From positions 77,628 through 141,627 of the forward strand of contig JBBQWN010000002.1 in assembly GCA_038210595.1 (NCBI GenBank): DNA of 64,000 nucleotides, written 5' to 3'. This stretch comes from Glacieibacterium sp038210595. Its GTDB lineage: Bacteria; Pseudomonadota; Alphaproteobacteria; Sphingomonadales; Sphingomonadaceae. A program made the translations under genes and the position numbers. A model generated the notes under the pieces. That model made no database searches and had not been told where the DNA came from. It saw only the letters and a program-made list of their open reading frames with translations. This document shows, piece after piece, positions 34,050-42,379 of this stretch; within the stretch, counting starts at the first letter, position 1, and the number at the start of each line of letters is the position of its first letter.

Positions 34050-36233
34050 GTGGCCAGTGCAGAGCAGCGTTTCGTGGCGGCGGTGGTGCCGCTATTGCTG
34101 CTTAGTGCGTGCGGCGGCGGCGGTGGTGGCGGCGGTGGCGTCGCACCGATCGCGGCGCCGCCCCCGGCACCGGCACCGGCCCCTGCGCCGGCTCCGGCCC
34201 CTGCACCCGCCCCCGGTTTCGATACGGCCGAGTACCAGGCCTCGAACGCGGCCGTTCAGGCGCGGGCGATCACCGCCTACACCAACGGCGCGACGGGCCG
34301 GGGCATCACGGTCGGCATCATCGACAGCGGGGTCAATGCCGCCAGCCCGGAATTCGCCGGACGGATCAGCGGCCAGTCGGGCGACTTCGCGGGCAGCCGC
34401 GCGATCGCCGACGAGGACGGCCACGGCACCGCCATCGCCGACGTGGTGCTCGGTGCCAAGAACGACAGCGGCATCCACGGCGTCGCCTTCGACGCGACCT
34501 TGCTGGTGCTGAAGACCGATACGCCGGGCAGCTGCGCCAGCACAGAGGGCTGCACCTACAACAACAGCGCGATGGCGCGCGGTCTCGACCGGGCGGTCAG
34601 TGCCGGTGCCAAGGTGGTCAACATCTCGCTCGGCGGCTTTCCGGCAAGTGCCCAGCTGCGCACCGCGATCGATCATGCCACGGCGGCCGGGGTGATCATC
34701 GTGATCTCGGCCGGCAACGACTTCGACACCGATCCGGTGCTCGGTGCCAATCCTGATCCGCTGGCGCAGATCGCACTCGATCCGGCGGCGCACGGCCTGG
34801 TCCTGATCGCCGGCGCGACCGACAGCAGCCAGGTGATCACGACCTTCTCGAACCGCGCCGGCAACGGCCGGGCGGTCTACCTGACCGCGCTCGGCCGGCG
34901 GGTGCTGTCGATCGACCAGACCGGCGGCGAATTCCTGTTCAGCGGCACCTCGCTGTCGACGCCGGTGGTCTCGGGCGCGCTGGCGCTCCTGGCGCAGGCA
35001 TTCCCCCAGTTGACCCCGGCGCAGCTCGTCGACCTGCTGCTGCGCAGCGCGACCGACCTCGGCGCGCCAGGCGTCGACGATGTCTACGGGCACGGCGAGC
35101 TCAATATCGCCCGCGCCTTCCAGCCGGCGGGCTCCACCTCGCTTGGCAAGGAACCGGTATCGCTGACCGACAATGCGACGCTCAGCCCGGCGATGGGCGA
35201 CGCGGCGCAGGTCGGCCACGGGCTGGCGGCAACGATCCGCGATGCCTATGGCCGCGACTTCGCCGTCGATCTTGCGCCGACTCTGCGCCGCGCGGCGCTG
35301 CCCGCGCGGCTGCTGCCGGCACTCGACCTGCGCGTGCGCGGCGTCGCCGCGGTCCAGGGCAATTCGCTGGTCTCGCTGTCGCTGGCCGGCGTCCCCGGCG
35401 CCGCGCCGCGTCCGCTCGCCGGGTCGGTGATGACGCGACTCGGCCCCGCCACGGCGCTGGCGTTCGGTGCGGCGCAGGGCAGCGGTGGCCTGACCCGCGC
35501 GCTGGGCGAAGACCGCGAGCCCGGTTTCCTGATCGCGGAGCGCGGCGACGCCGGGTCGGGCTTCGCGCGCACCCCGTCGGCGGCGCTGGCGGTGCGGCAG
35601 CGCCTCGGGCGGTTCGGGCTGACCGTCGCGGCCGAGCAGGGTCGCGTCTGGCTGGCGCGGCCCGCCGGTGACGCGCTGGTCCGTGCCGACCTGCGCGAAC
35701 GCTACAGCAGCGCCGCGTGGACGCTGGACGGCGATGCCGGGCCGTTCCGGGCCACCGCCGGGCTCACGCAACTCAGCGAGCGCGGCACCGTGCTCGGCGC
35801 GCGCTTTGCCGCCGCACTCGGCGGCGGCGGCGCTGACAGCTGGTTCGCCGATGCGACGCTGGGGGTCTCGGCGCGCGGCTGGCGGCTGGCGGGCGCGTTG
35901 CGGCAGGGCTTCACCCGCATCGCGGGCAGCGGCGTGCGCGCGGCCTCCACGCTCGACACCCGCGCGCTGTCGGTGGAGCTGGCGCACGGCGGCCTCGCGC
36001 TGCGCTATGCCGAGCCGCTGCGCGTCACCCATGGCGGCCTCGACCTGATCGCCCTCGACACCCGGCTCGATCTCACGCCGCGCGGCCATGAGCGTGACCT
36101 CGAGGCGACATGGTCGACCGATGTCGGCGGCGGCTGGCTGGCGGCCAACCTCTACTGGCGGCGCGAACCCGGCAATGTCGCTGCCGCACCCGATGACCGC
36201 GGCGTTGCCGTCCGCTACCAATTGGCGTTCTAG
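34050..36233 (+). CDS. subtilisin-family (S8) autotransporter with lipoprotein signal
   Basis: A 727-residue protein. GTG 34050 is chosen because GGGGTGGGGAG lies seven bases upstream; a GTG at 34023 is possible. The lipobox LSAC gives Cys21, followed by nine Gly and then an Ala-Pro repeat linker (about 37-58). The S8 domain (about 65-360) has the triad Asp92 (GIIDSGV), His125 (DGHGTAI) and Ser301 (SGTSLSTP). The C-terminal 270 residues form a beta-barrel autotransporter domain ending YQLAF. It would be a surface protease, possibly lipid-anchored at its N-terminus. It precedes the exonuclease gene by 16 bases. Confidence 0.88.
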   Translation: MASAEQRFVAAVVPLLLLSACGGGGGGGGGVAPIAAPPPAPAPAPAPAPAPAPAPGFDTAEYQASNAAVQARAITAYTNGATGRGITVGIIDSGVNAASPEFAGRISGQSGDFAGSRAIADEDGHGTAIADVVLGAKNDSGIHGVAFDATLLVLKTDTPGSCASTEGCTYNNSAMARGLDRAVSAGAKVVNISLGGFPASAQLRTAIDHATAAGVIIVISAGNDFDTDPVLGANPDPLAQIALDPAAHGLVLIAGATDSSQVITTFSNRAGNGRAVYLTALGRRVLSIDQTGGEFLFSGTSLSTPVVSGALALLAQAFPQLTPAQLVDLLLRSATDLGAPGVDDVYGHGELNIARAFQPAGSTSLGKEPVSLTDNATLSPAMGDAAQVGHGLAATIRDAYGRDFAVDLAPTLRRAALPARLLPALDLRVRGVAAVQGNSLVSLSLAGVPGAAPRPLAGSVMTRLGPATALAFGAAQGSGGLTRALGEDREPGFLIAERGDAGSGFARTPSAALAVRQRLGRFGLTVAAEQGRVWLARPAGDALVRADLRERYSSAAWTLDGDAGPFRATAGLTQLSERGTVLGARFAAALGGGGADSWFADATLGVSARGWRLAGALRQGFTRIAGSGVRAASTLDTRALSVELAHGGLALRYAEPLRVTHGGLDLIALDTRLDLTPRGHERDLEATWSTDVGGGWLAANLYWRREPGNVAAAPDDRGVAVRYQLAF

Positions 36234-36249
36234 CGCCCATATCCCAACC

Positions 36250-37248
36250 ATGCCCGCAGGTTCCTGGCTCCAGCCCCACCCCGAGGGCATCTATGTCGCG
36301 CCCGGCGACTTCTGGATCGATCCGTCGAGCCCGAAGGACCGCGCGCTGATCACCCACGGCCATGCCGACCATGCCCGCGGCGGCCACTCGAAGGTGCTGG
36401 CGACCACCGAGACGCTGGCGATCATGAACGTCCGCTACGGCGAGCAGCTTGGCGGGCAGGGCGTCCGCTACGGCGAGACCGTGCAGGTCGGCGACGTCTC
36501 GGCGCGGTTCGTGCCCGCCGGCCATGTGCTGGGCTCGGCCCAGATCGTGCTGGAGCACAAGGGCGAGCGCATCGTCGTCTCGGGCGACTACAAGCGCCGG
36601 CCCGACCCGACCTGCGCGCTGTTCGAACCCGTGCCCTGCGACATCTTCGTTACCGAGGCGACCTTCGGCCTACCGGTGTTCCGCCACCCCGACACGACGG
36701 GCGAGGCCAACAAGGCGCTGACCGCGCTCGCCGCCAACCCGGAGCGCTGCGTGCTGATCGGTGCCTATGCGCTCGGCAAGGCGCAGCGCGTCATCGGCGA
36801 ACTGCGCGCCCTCGGACACGACGCGCCGATCTACATCCACGGCGCGCTGCAACGCCTGTGCGACCTCTACGCCAGCTTCGGCGTCGAGCTGGGCGACCTC
36901 CGCCCCGCCGCGGGCCTGAAGGCCGCCGAAATGAAGGGCGCCATCGTCATGTGTCCGCCGTCCGCCCTCAACGACCGCTGGAGCCGCCGCCTGCCCGACC
37001 CCATCACTGCGATGGCGAGCGGCTGGATGCGCGTCCGCCAGCGCGCCGTGCAGAAGATGGTCGAGCTGCCCCTGATCATCTCCGACCACGCCGACTGGAC
37101 CGAGCTGACCGACACCTGCACCGAACTCGCCCCCAACGAGGTCTGGGTGACGCACGGCCGCGAGGAGGCGCTCGTCCACTGGTGCCAGACCCGCCAGATG
37201 AAGGCGCGGGCGCTCGACCTGGTGGGAATGGACGACGAGGACGACTAA
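36250..37248 (+). CDS. ligase-associated DNA damage response exonuclease
   Basis: A 332-residue metallo-beta-lactamase/beta-CASP nuclease. The ATG at 36250 gives the family opening, with LQPHPEGIYVAPGDFWIDP shortly after. Metal-binding motifs are THGHADHARGG, VPAGHVLGSAQ, VSGDYKRRPDPTC, ISDHADW and VTHGREEAL. This is the SNM1-like exonuclease that accompanies PdeM, the Lhr helicase and the ATP-dependent ligase. Here the ligase is missing next to it; instead a LytTR regulator gene is convergent, 12 bases away. The ligase could be elsewhere in the genome. Confidence 0.93.
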   Translation: MPAGSWLQPHPEGIYVAPGDFWIDPSSPKDRALITHGHADHARGGHSKVLATTETLAIMNVRYGEQLGGQGVRYGETVQVGDVSARFVPAGHVLGSAQIVLEHKGERIVVSGDYKRRPDPTCALFEPVPCDIFVTEATFGLPVFRHPDTTGEANKALTALAANPERCVLIGAYALGKAQRVIGELRALGHDAPIYIHGALQRLCDLYASFGVELGDLRPAAGLKAAEMKGAIVMCPPSALNDRWSRRLPDPITAMASGWMRVRQRAVQKMVELPLIISDHADWTELTDTCTELAPNEVWVTHGREEALVHWCQTRQMKARALDLVGMDDEDD

Positions 37249-37260
37249 GCGCGGCTCGGG

Positions 37261-38073
37261 TTATCCCAGCGCGGCCCGGAATCGCCTGCTCCCTGCCACC
37301 ACAGCGCCCCCCGCCAGCGTCGCCTCGAAATCGCCCGACGGCGTACCCGCAACCGCTGTTACCGCGTCGCGGCGGACGAGGCGGGAGCGGTGAATACGGA
37401 CGAAGCCGTGGATCGCCAGCTCGGCTTCGACCGACGCCAGCGTGGCGCGGTGGAGGACGGGGCCGCGGGCGGTGTGCAGTTCGACATAGTTGCCGGCGGC
37501 CTCGACCCGTTCGATCTCGGTCGCGGTGAACCAGTGACGCCGGCTGCCGTCGCGGACCTCCAGGCGCCAGGGCAGGGCGATCGCTGCGACCGGTGAAGCC
37601 GCCGCCGCCCATAGGTCGATGAGGACGCCGACACCGATCAGCATCAGCGCGACCAGCAGGTCCTTGCGATATTCATAGAGCAACTGAGTCGCCGACCAGT
37701 CGGGCGTGTAGTGGCTGCCAAGCAAGGTATAGATTGGCGGGCGCAGGGCCGCCATCCACAGCAGATGCACCGCCGAAACCGGCAGCGTCAGCGCCAGATA
37801 GGCCGCCGCCGTTCCCGGCCATGGCAGGTGCGGTGGCCGCAACCAGCGCGCCACCGACCACAGCAGCGGCATGACCAGAATCCAGAAGCTGGAGCTGCTC
37901 AGCTCCCAAACCCACGGCTCCCAGGCGTCCAGGCGGGCGCCCGCCCCGCCGGCGTCATGCAAAGTGCTGGCGGCATTGACCGCGCTGATGACCAGCGCGA
38001 CCGCCGTTGCGACCAGCCAGCCCAGCCGGCGGCGGCGACTCGTCCCTGCGCAGCTGCCGCTCGTCCCGCTCAC
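37261..38073 (-). CDS. membrane-bound LytTR-family transcriptional regulator
   Basis: A 270-residue protein, probably starting at GTG 38073. The N-terminal half has four predicted transmembrane helices; a LytTR DNA-binding domain occupies about 170-268 (WFTATEIERVEAAGNYVELHT, FVRIHRSRLVRRDAV). There is no receiver domain, so the membrane part may sense a signal directly. It is divergent from the acyltransferase gene with 107 bases between, which makes that gene a plausible target. Confidence 0.88.
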   Translation of the reverse strand: MSGTSGSCAGTSRRRRLGWLVATAVALVISAVNAASTLHDAGGAGARLDAWEPWVWELSSSSFWILVMPLLWSVARWLRPPHLPWPGTAAAYLALTLPVSAVHLLWMAALRPPIYTLLGSHYTPDWSATQLLYEYRKDLLVALMLIGVGVLIDLWAAAASPVAAIALPWRLEVRDGSRRHWFTATEIERVEAAGNYVELHTARGPVLHRATLASVEAELAIHGFVRIHRSRLVRRDAVTAVAGTPSGDFEATLAGGAVVAGSRRFRAALG

Positions 38074-38180
38074 CCCGCCTCCGTCCCTGCCGCGCCGCCG
38101 GACATCCCCCGGGTGGCGACCGCGCGCCCTGGTCCGCCATAGCTTTCGGGCCGCCGTCCAGCAAACGCCGGAGACCGACC

Positions 38181-39338
38181 ATGACAGACCGCCGCTACGA
38201 CCTCGACTGGCTGCGCATCGCCGCCTTCGCGCTGCTCATCCTCTACCATGTCGGCATGGTGTTCGTGACGTGGGACTTTCATATCAAGACCGCCCATCCG
38301 GCGCGCTGGGTCGAAGCCCCGATGCTGCTGCTCAACGCCTGGCGGTTGCCGCTGCTGTTCCTGATCTCGGGCGCGGCGTCGCGCTTCCTGATGACGAAGA
38401 CGGCGGGCGGCTTCGCGGGCTCCCGCAGCGCGCGGCTGCTGTGGCCGCTGTTGTTCGCGGTGGCGGTCGTGGTGCCGCCGCAGGCGTGGGTCGATGTCAC
38501 GCTCAACCACGGCTATGCGGGCAGCTTCCTGGAATTCTGGAGCGGCGATTACTGGCGCTTCGACAAGGCGCTCGGGATCGTCGTGCCGACCTACAACCAC
38601 CTGTGGTTCGTGGCGTATCTGTGGTGCTACACGATGCTGCTCGCGGGCGGTGCGGCGCTGCTCCGCGGACGCTCGCTGCAGGCCGGCTTCGACCGGTTGT
38701 TCGGCGGCTGGCGGCTCGTCGCGCTGCCGCTCGCCTGGTTCGCGGCGGAGCGCGTCGGGCTCAACGACCGCTTCCCCGAGACCCATGCGCTGATCGACGA
38801 CTGGGGCATCCACCTGGTCTATGGCTTCGCCTTTGCGATGGGGGTCGGCCTGGCCGGCAGCCGCACGGCCTGGGCGACGATCGACCGGGTTTGGCCGTAC
38901 GCCGGGGCGGCGGCGCTGGCCGGCTGGGCCGTTGTGGCGTGGGGCGACCTGATGGTCGCCGACGATGCGGTCTGGAACCCGGCGACGCTGGCGGCGGTGC
39001 GGGTCATGCGCAGCGTCCAGTTGTGGGGCGCGATCCTGGCGTTGCTCGGCTTCGCCCATCGCTATTGGAACCGCGACCATCCGTGGCGCGCGACGCTGAA
39101 CGAAGCGGTGTTCCCGGCCTATATCGCGCACCAGACGATCATCATCGTGGTGGAATACGGGCTGCGCCCCGCCGCGCTGCCGGGCTGGGCCGAGTTCGTG
39201 ATCCTGGTCGCGGTCACCACGGCGGGCTGCGCACTGTTCTATCTCGCGGCGCGCCAGCTGCCGTGGCTGCGCCCGTTCGCGGGCCTGCGCGCGCGGGGTC
39301 GCGCCGGGGCGGCGGGGAGGCTATCACCGGTGGCGTGA
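38181..39338 (+). CDS. acyltransferase 3 family membrane protein (OpgC-like)
   Basis: A 385-residue integral membrane protein with about ten helices. MTDRRYDLDWLRIAAFALLILYHVG carries the family's early Arg and the catalytic His in the first helix; SYxPA-like N-terminal segments are followed by LPLLFLISGAASRF. Such proteins move acyl or succinyl groups onto periplasmic glucans, lipid A or exported sugars. The start is the ATG at 38181, with GGAGA a few bases upstream. Its stop overlaps the next gene in a GTGA junction. Confidence 0.88.
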   Translation: MTDRRYDLDWLRIAAFALLILYHVGMVFVTWDFHIKTAHPARWVEAPMLLLNAWRLPLLFLISGAASRFLMTKTAGGFAGSRSARLLWPLLFAVAVVVPPQAWVDVTLNHGYAGSFLEFWSGDYWRFDKALGIVVPTYNHLWFVAYLWCYTMLLAGGAALLRGRSLQAGFDRLFGGWRLVALPLAWFAAERVGLNDRFPETHALIDDWGIHLVYGFAFAMGVGLAGSRTAWATIDRVWPYAGAAALAGWAVVAWGDLMVADDAVWNPATLAAVRVMRSVQLWGAILALLGFAHRYWNRDHPWRATLNEAVFPAYIAHQTIIIVVEYGLRPAALPGWAEFVILVAVTTAGCALFYLAARQLPWLRPFAGLRARGRAGAAGRLSPVA

Positions 39339-40252
39339 ACCTTTACCTCCCCATCGCCGAGATGTCGGTCAACTGGCTGGTGATCATCGGCCTGGGCGCG
39401 GGTGTCGGTTTTCTGTCGGGGATGTTCGGGGTCGGTGGCGGCTTCCTGACGACGCCGCTGCTGATCTTCTACGGCATCCCGCCCGCCATCGCGGTGGCCA
39501 GCGCGGCGACGCAGATCACCGGCTCCAGCGTGTCTGGGGCGCTCGCCTATTGGCGGCGGGGCGGCGTCGACGTGCCGATGGGGCTGGTGCTGACGGCGGG
39601 CGGTATCGCCGGGGCGGGACTGGGATCGGTGGCGTTCGCCTGGCTGAAGACGCTCGGCCAGATCGATGTAACGATCAACATCATCTACGTGCTGTTCCTC
39701 GGCATCGTCGGCGGGCTGATGCTGCGCGAGGCGCTCGGTGCGGTGCGCAAGGCGCGCGCCGGCGTGGCGGGCAAGGGCCGCCTGCACCCGCACCAGCCGT
39801 GGCTCGCGGCGCTGCCGTGGCGGGTGCGCTTCTACAAGTCCGGCCTGTACATCTCGCCGCTGGCCCCCTTCGCGCTGGGGCTGCTGGTCGGCATCCTGAC
39901 CGTCATCATGGGTGTCGGCGGCGGCTTCATCATCGTGCCCGCGATGATCTACCTGCTCGGCATGTCGACCGGCGTGGTGGTCGGCACCAGCCTGTTCAAC
40001 ATCGTCTTCGTCACCGCCGCGACGACCCTGCTCCACTCGGTCGAATCGCAGTCGGTCGACATCGTGCTGGCGATGCTGCTGCTGGTCGGCGGCGTCGTCG
40101 GGGCGCAGTTCGGGGTGCGCGCCGCGCAGACGCTGCCGCCCGAGCGGCTGCGGCTGTTCCTTGCACTGATCGTCGTCGCGGTGGCGATCCGCCTCGCCAT
40201 CGGCCTGACCTGGCGGCCGGCCGAGCTGTTCACGGTGTACGGCCCGACATGA
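39335..40252 (+). CDS. TauE/SafE family sulfite/organosulfonate exporter
   Basis: A 305-residue membrane protein. The start is inferred as GTG 39335, overlapping the previous stop; an ATG at 39362 is an alternative. It has eight or so helices and the doubled family motif GFLSGMFGVGGGFLTTPLL and GILTVIMGVGGGFIIVPAMIYLLG. The family exports sulfite, sulfoacetate or related anions. In alphaproteobacteria it is regularly followed by a TIGR02186 gene, as here, so the pair may act together. Confidence 0.88.
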   Translation: MNLYLPIAEMSVNWLVIIGLGAGVGFLSGMFGVGGGFLTTPLLIFYGIPPAIAVASAATQITGSSVSGALAYWRRGGVDVPMGLVLTAGGIAGAGLGSVAFAWLKTLGQIDVTINIIYVLFLGIVGGLMLREALGAVRKARAGVAGKGRLHPHQPWLAALPWRVRFYKSGLYISPLAPFALGLLVGILTVIMGVGGGFIIVPAMIYLLGMSTGVVVGTSLFNIVFVTAATTLLHSVESQSVDIVLAMLLLVGGVVGAQFGVRAAQTLPPERLRLFLALIVVAVAIRLAIGLTWRPAELFTVYGPT

Positions 40253-41001
40253 GGCCGCTGATCCTGGTGCTCGCCTGGGCGCTGTGCGTCGGGGCCGCGC
40301 CGATCCGCCTGATCACCGACATCAGCCAGCGCCGCATCGACATCGTCTACACCTTCCGCGGCGCCGAGCTGCTGGTCTTCGGCGCGATCCAGTATCCGCG
40401 CGGCAGCGTGCCCGACGAGCCGCCCGGCCTCGCCATCGTGGTCAGAGGCCCGCCGGTGCCGATCACCGTCCGCAAGAAGGCGCGGGTGGCGGGCATCTGG
40501 GTCAACACCGACAGCGTCCGGTTCGAGACCGCGCCCGGCTTCTACGCCGTCGCCACCTCGGCCCCGATCCGCAGCCTCGTCGACGAGCGCACCGCGGCGA
40601 TCTACGAGATCGGCGTCTCCAACCTCCAGCTGTCGCCGGCCAGCGGCAACGCGCGCGCGCAGACCAGCGAGTTCGAACAGGGCCTGGTCGCGCTACGCCG
40701 CCGCACGGGACTGTACGCCGAGCACGAGGGTGACGTCGGCGTGACGCAGAACGTCCTCTACCGCGCCCGCATCGCCATCCCCAGCGCCGTGCCGGTCGGC
40801 GACTATACCGCGGAAATCTTCCTGATCCGCCGCGGCAAGGTCATCGCCCATTCCGCGACGCCGATCAGCATCGACAAGTCCGGCTTCGAACGCTGGGTCT
40901 ATGTCTTCAGCCGCCAGTACGCGCTGCTGTACGGGCTGGTCGCGGTGGCGCTGGCGCTGCTGGCCGGCTGGCTGGCGGGCCTGGTGGTGCGGCGGACCTG
41001 A
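40249..41001 (+). CDS. TIGR02186 family membrane-anchored protein
   Basis: A 250-residue protein whose ATG overlaps the exporter stop by four bases. A signal peptide (to about residue 17) precedes a beta-rich periplasmic domain (RRIDIVYTFRGAELLVFGAI, KKARVAGIWVN, PGFYAVATS), and a C-terminal transmembrane helix near 220-245 ends in RR. This is the layout of the conserved alphaproteobacterial TIGR02186 proteins, whose function is unknown but which pair with TauE/SafE exporters. Confidence 0.85.
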   Translation: MRPLILVLAWALCVGAAPIRLITDISQRRIDIVYTFRGAELLVFGAIQYPRGSVPDEPPGLAIVVRGPPVPITVRKKARVAGIWVNTDSVRFETAPGFYAVATSAPIRSLVDERTAAIYEIGVSNLQLSPASGNARAQTSEFEQGLVALRRRTGLYAEHEGDVGVTQNVLYRARIAIPSAVPVGDYTAEIFLIRRGKVIAHSATPISIDKSGFERWVYVFSRQYALLYGLVAVALALLAGWLAGLVVRRT

Positions 41002-41031
41002 GGCGCGAAAACGAAGCGGCCCCAACCCGCC

Positions 41032-42024
41032 TTACGCGACCTGCCGCCACGCCCCCGGGCTGATCCCGACAACCCGCCGGAACGCCCGGCTGAACGCCGC
41101 CTCGCTGTCATAGCCGACATCGGCCGCGATGCTGGCCAGCGGTTCGCGGCCGCCGCGCAGGCGGTTGCTCGCCAGCTGCATCCGCCAGCCGGTCAGATAC
41201 TCCATCGGCGGCATCTCGAGCAGGTCGCCGAAACGCTCGGCCAGAACAGACCGCGAGGTGCCGGCTGCATCCGCCAGGCCGTCGACGGTCCACTTGCGCG
41301 CCGGCTCGCGGTGGAGGGCGGTTAGCGCGCGGCTGACCAGCGGGTCGCGGCTGGCGGCCAGCAGGCCCTTGGCATCCTCGGGCAAGGCCGCCGCATGGCT
41401 CCGCAGCATCTCGACGAACAGCAACTCCATCAACCGGCCCAGCATCAGTTGCAGCGCCGGTGTCGCGGCCCCTTCCAGCTCGCGGATCAGGGTGGCGGCG
41501 GCCGTCGCAACCGGTCCGGCAACATGCCCGTCGCTCGCCCGCTTGACGATCAGTGGCGGCAACGAGCGGAACAGCGGCGTCGCCATCAGTTCGGCCGACT
41601 CGAGGAAGCCGCAGATCAGCCGTGTCTCCGCACCGCTGCCGGGCTTCTGGCACAGCATCACGCCGGGAATCGGACCGGGCGAAATCAGCGTCATCGCATC
41701 GACGAAGCCATCGTGCTCGCCCTGCCAGAACCGGTGTTCCTGGGTGAACGGCAGCAGGATCATGTCGCCCGCGCGCAAGGCGGTTTCGGTGCCGCCCGGC
41801 ATCGCCAGCGTGCAGGCACCCTCGGCGATGAAGTGGAAGACGCTGACATGATGTAGTCGGGCCTGCGGTGTCCCCTCGTCCCAGCGCTTCGGGCTGATGA
41901 CGCCAAAGGGTGCGGCGAAGCGCCCGTCCATGAAGACCGAGCCGTTGAGGCGCACGCCCTGCAGAACGTCGGCGATGACATCGCCGGTCGGTGTTTCGGC
42001 AAGCATTTGCGGCGTTCCGGTCAT
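41032..42024 (-). CDS. AraC-family transcriptional regulator with cupin sensor domain
   Basis: A 330-residue regulator. The N-terminal half is a cupin of the AraC-binding type (VSVFHFIAEGACTLAMPGG ... RAGDMILLPFTQEH). The C-terminal AraC DNA-binding domain has two helix-turn-helix units, including LADAAGTSRSVLAERF and IAADVGYDSEAAFSRAFRR. The gene is divergent from the tautomerase with 91 bases between, so it likely controls that gene. The effector is unknown. Confidence 0.92.
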   Translation of the reverse strand: MTGTPQMLAETPTGDVIADVLQGVRLNGSVFMDGRFAAPFGVISPKRWDEGTPQARLHHVSVFHFIAEGACTLAMPGGTETALRAGDMILLPFTQEHRFWQGEHDGFVDAMTLISPGPIPGVMLCQKPGSGAETRLICGFLESAELMATPLFRSLPPLIVKRASDGHVAGPVATAAATLIRELEGAATPALQLMLGRLMELLFVEMLRSHAAALPEDAKGLLAASRDPLVSRALTALHREPARKWTVDGLADAAGTSRSVLAERFGDLLEMPPMEYLTGWRMQLASNRLRGGREPLASIAADVGYDSEAAFSRAFRRVVGISPGAWRQVA

Positions 42025-42115
42025 GGCAGCGGGGGCGGCGGCGCTGCTAGCCCATTACCCGGCGGCGGCGCGCTTTTCCAGTGCCGTAACGAAACGCCTG
42101 CCAAGGAGACACGAC

Positions 42116-42328
42116 ATGCCACTCGTCAACATCGAAGTCATCAAGGACGTTTTCACTCCGGCGCAGAAGCGCACGCTGATCGAACGCGTCACCGACGCGA
42201 TGGTGTCGGTCGAGGGTGAAGCGCTACGCGGCGTCACCTGGGTCCGCATCCAAGAATTCGAGCAGGGCAACTGGGCGATCGGCGGCACGCCGCTGAGCGC
42301 TGCCGACGTGCACGCGCTGGCGGCCTGA
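42116..42328 (+). CDS. 4-oxalocrotonate tautomerase family protein
   Basis: A 70-residue protein. The ATG at 42116 is preceded by AAGGAG and exposes the catalytic Pro right after Met (MPLVNIEVI). The rest (FTPAQKRTLIERVTDAM, VTWVRIQEF, WAIGG) follows the 4-OT fold, though longer than the 62-residue prototype. These are small hexameric or dimeric tautomerases. A strong hairpin follows between it and the convergent kup gene. Confidence 0.9.
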   Translation: MPLVNIEVIKDVFTPAQKRTLIERVTDAMVSVEGEALRGVTWVRIQEFEQGNWAIGGTPLSAADVHALAA

Positions 42329-42336
42329 GCCGGGCA

Positions 42337-42373
42337 CCCCGCACCGTGCACCCGCAAGGGGCCCGGTGCGGGG
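42337..42373. terminator. bidirectional terminator between tautomerase and kup
   Basis: A perfect 10-bp stem (42337-42346 with 42364-42373) encloses a 17-base loop. It fills the 51-base gap between two convergent genes, ending before the kup stop at 42380. There is no clear T-run on either side, so position is the main support. Confidence 0.6.
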
Positions 42374-42379
42374 ATGTCG

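Noticed and set aside
37871..40252. Single 793-residue protein made of acyltransferase and exporter parts
   Set aside because: The first half is an out-of-phase Arg-rich frame over the acyltransferase gene; the real exporter starts at GTG 39335.
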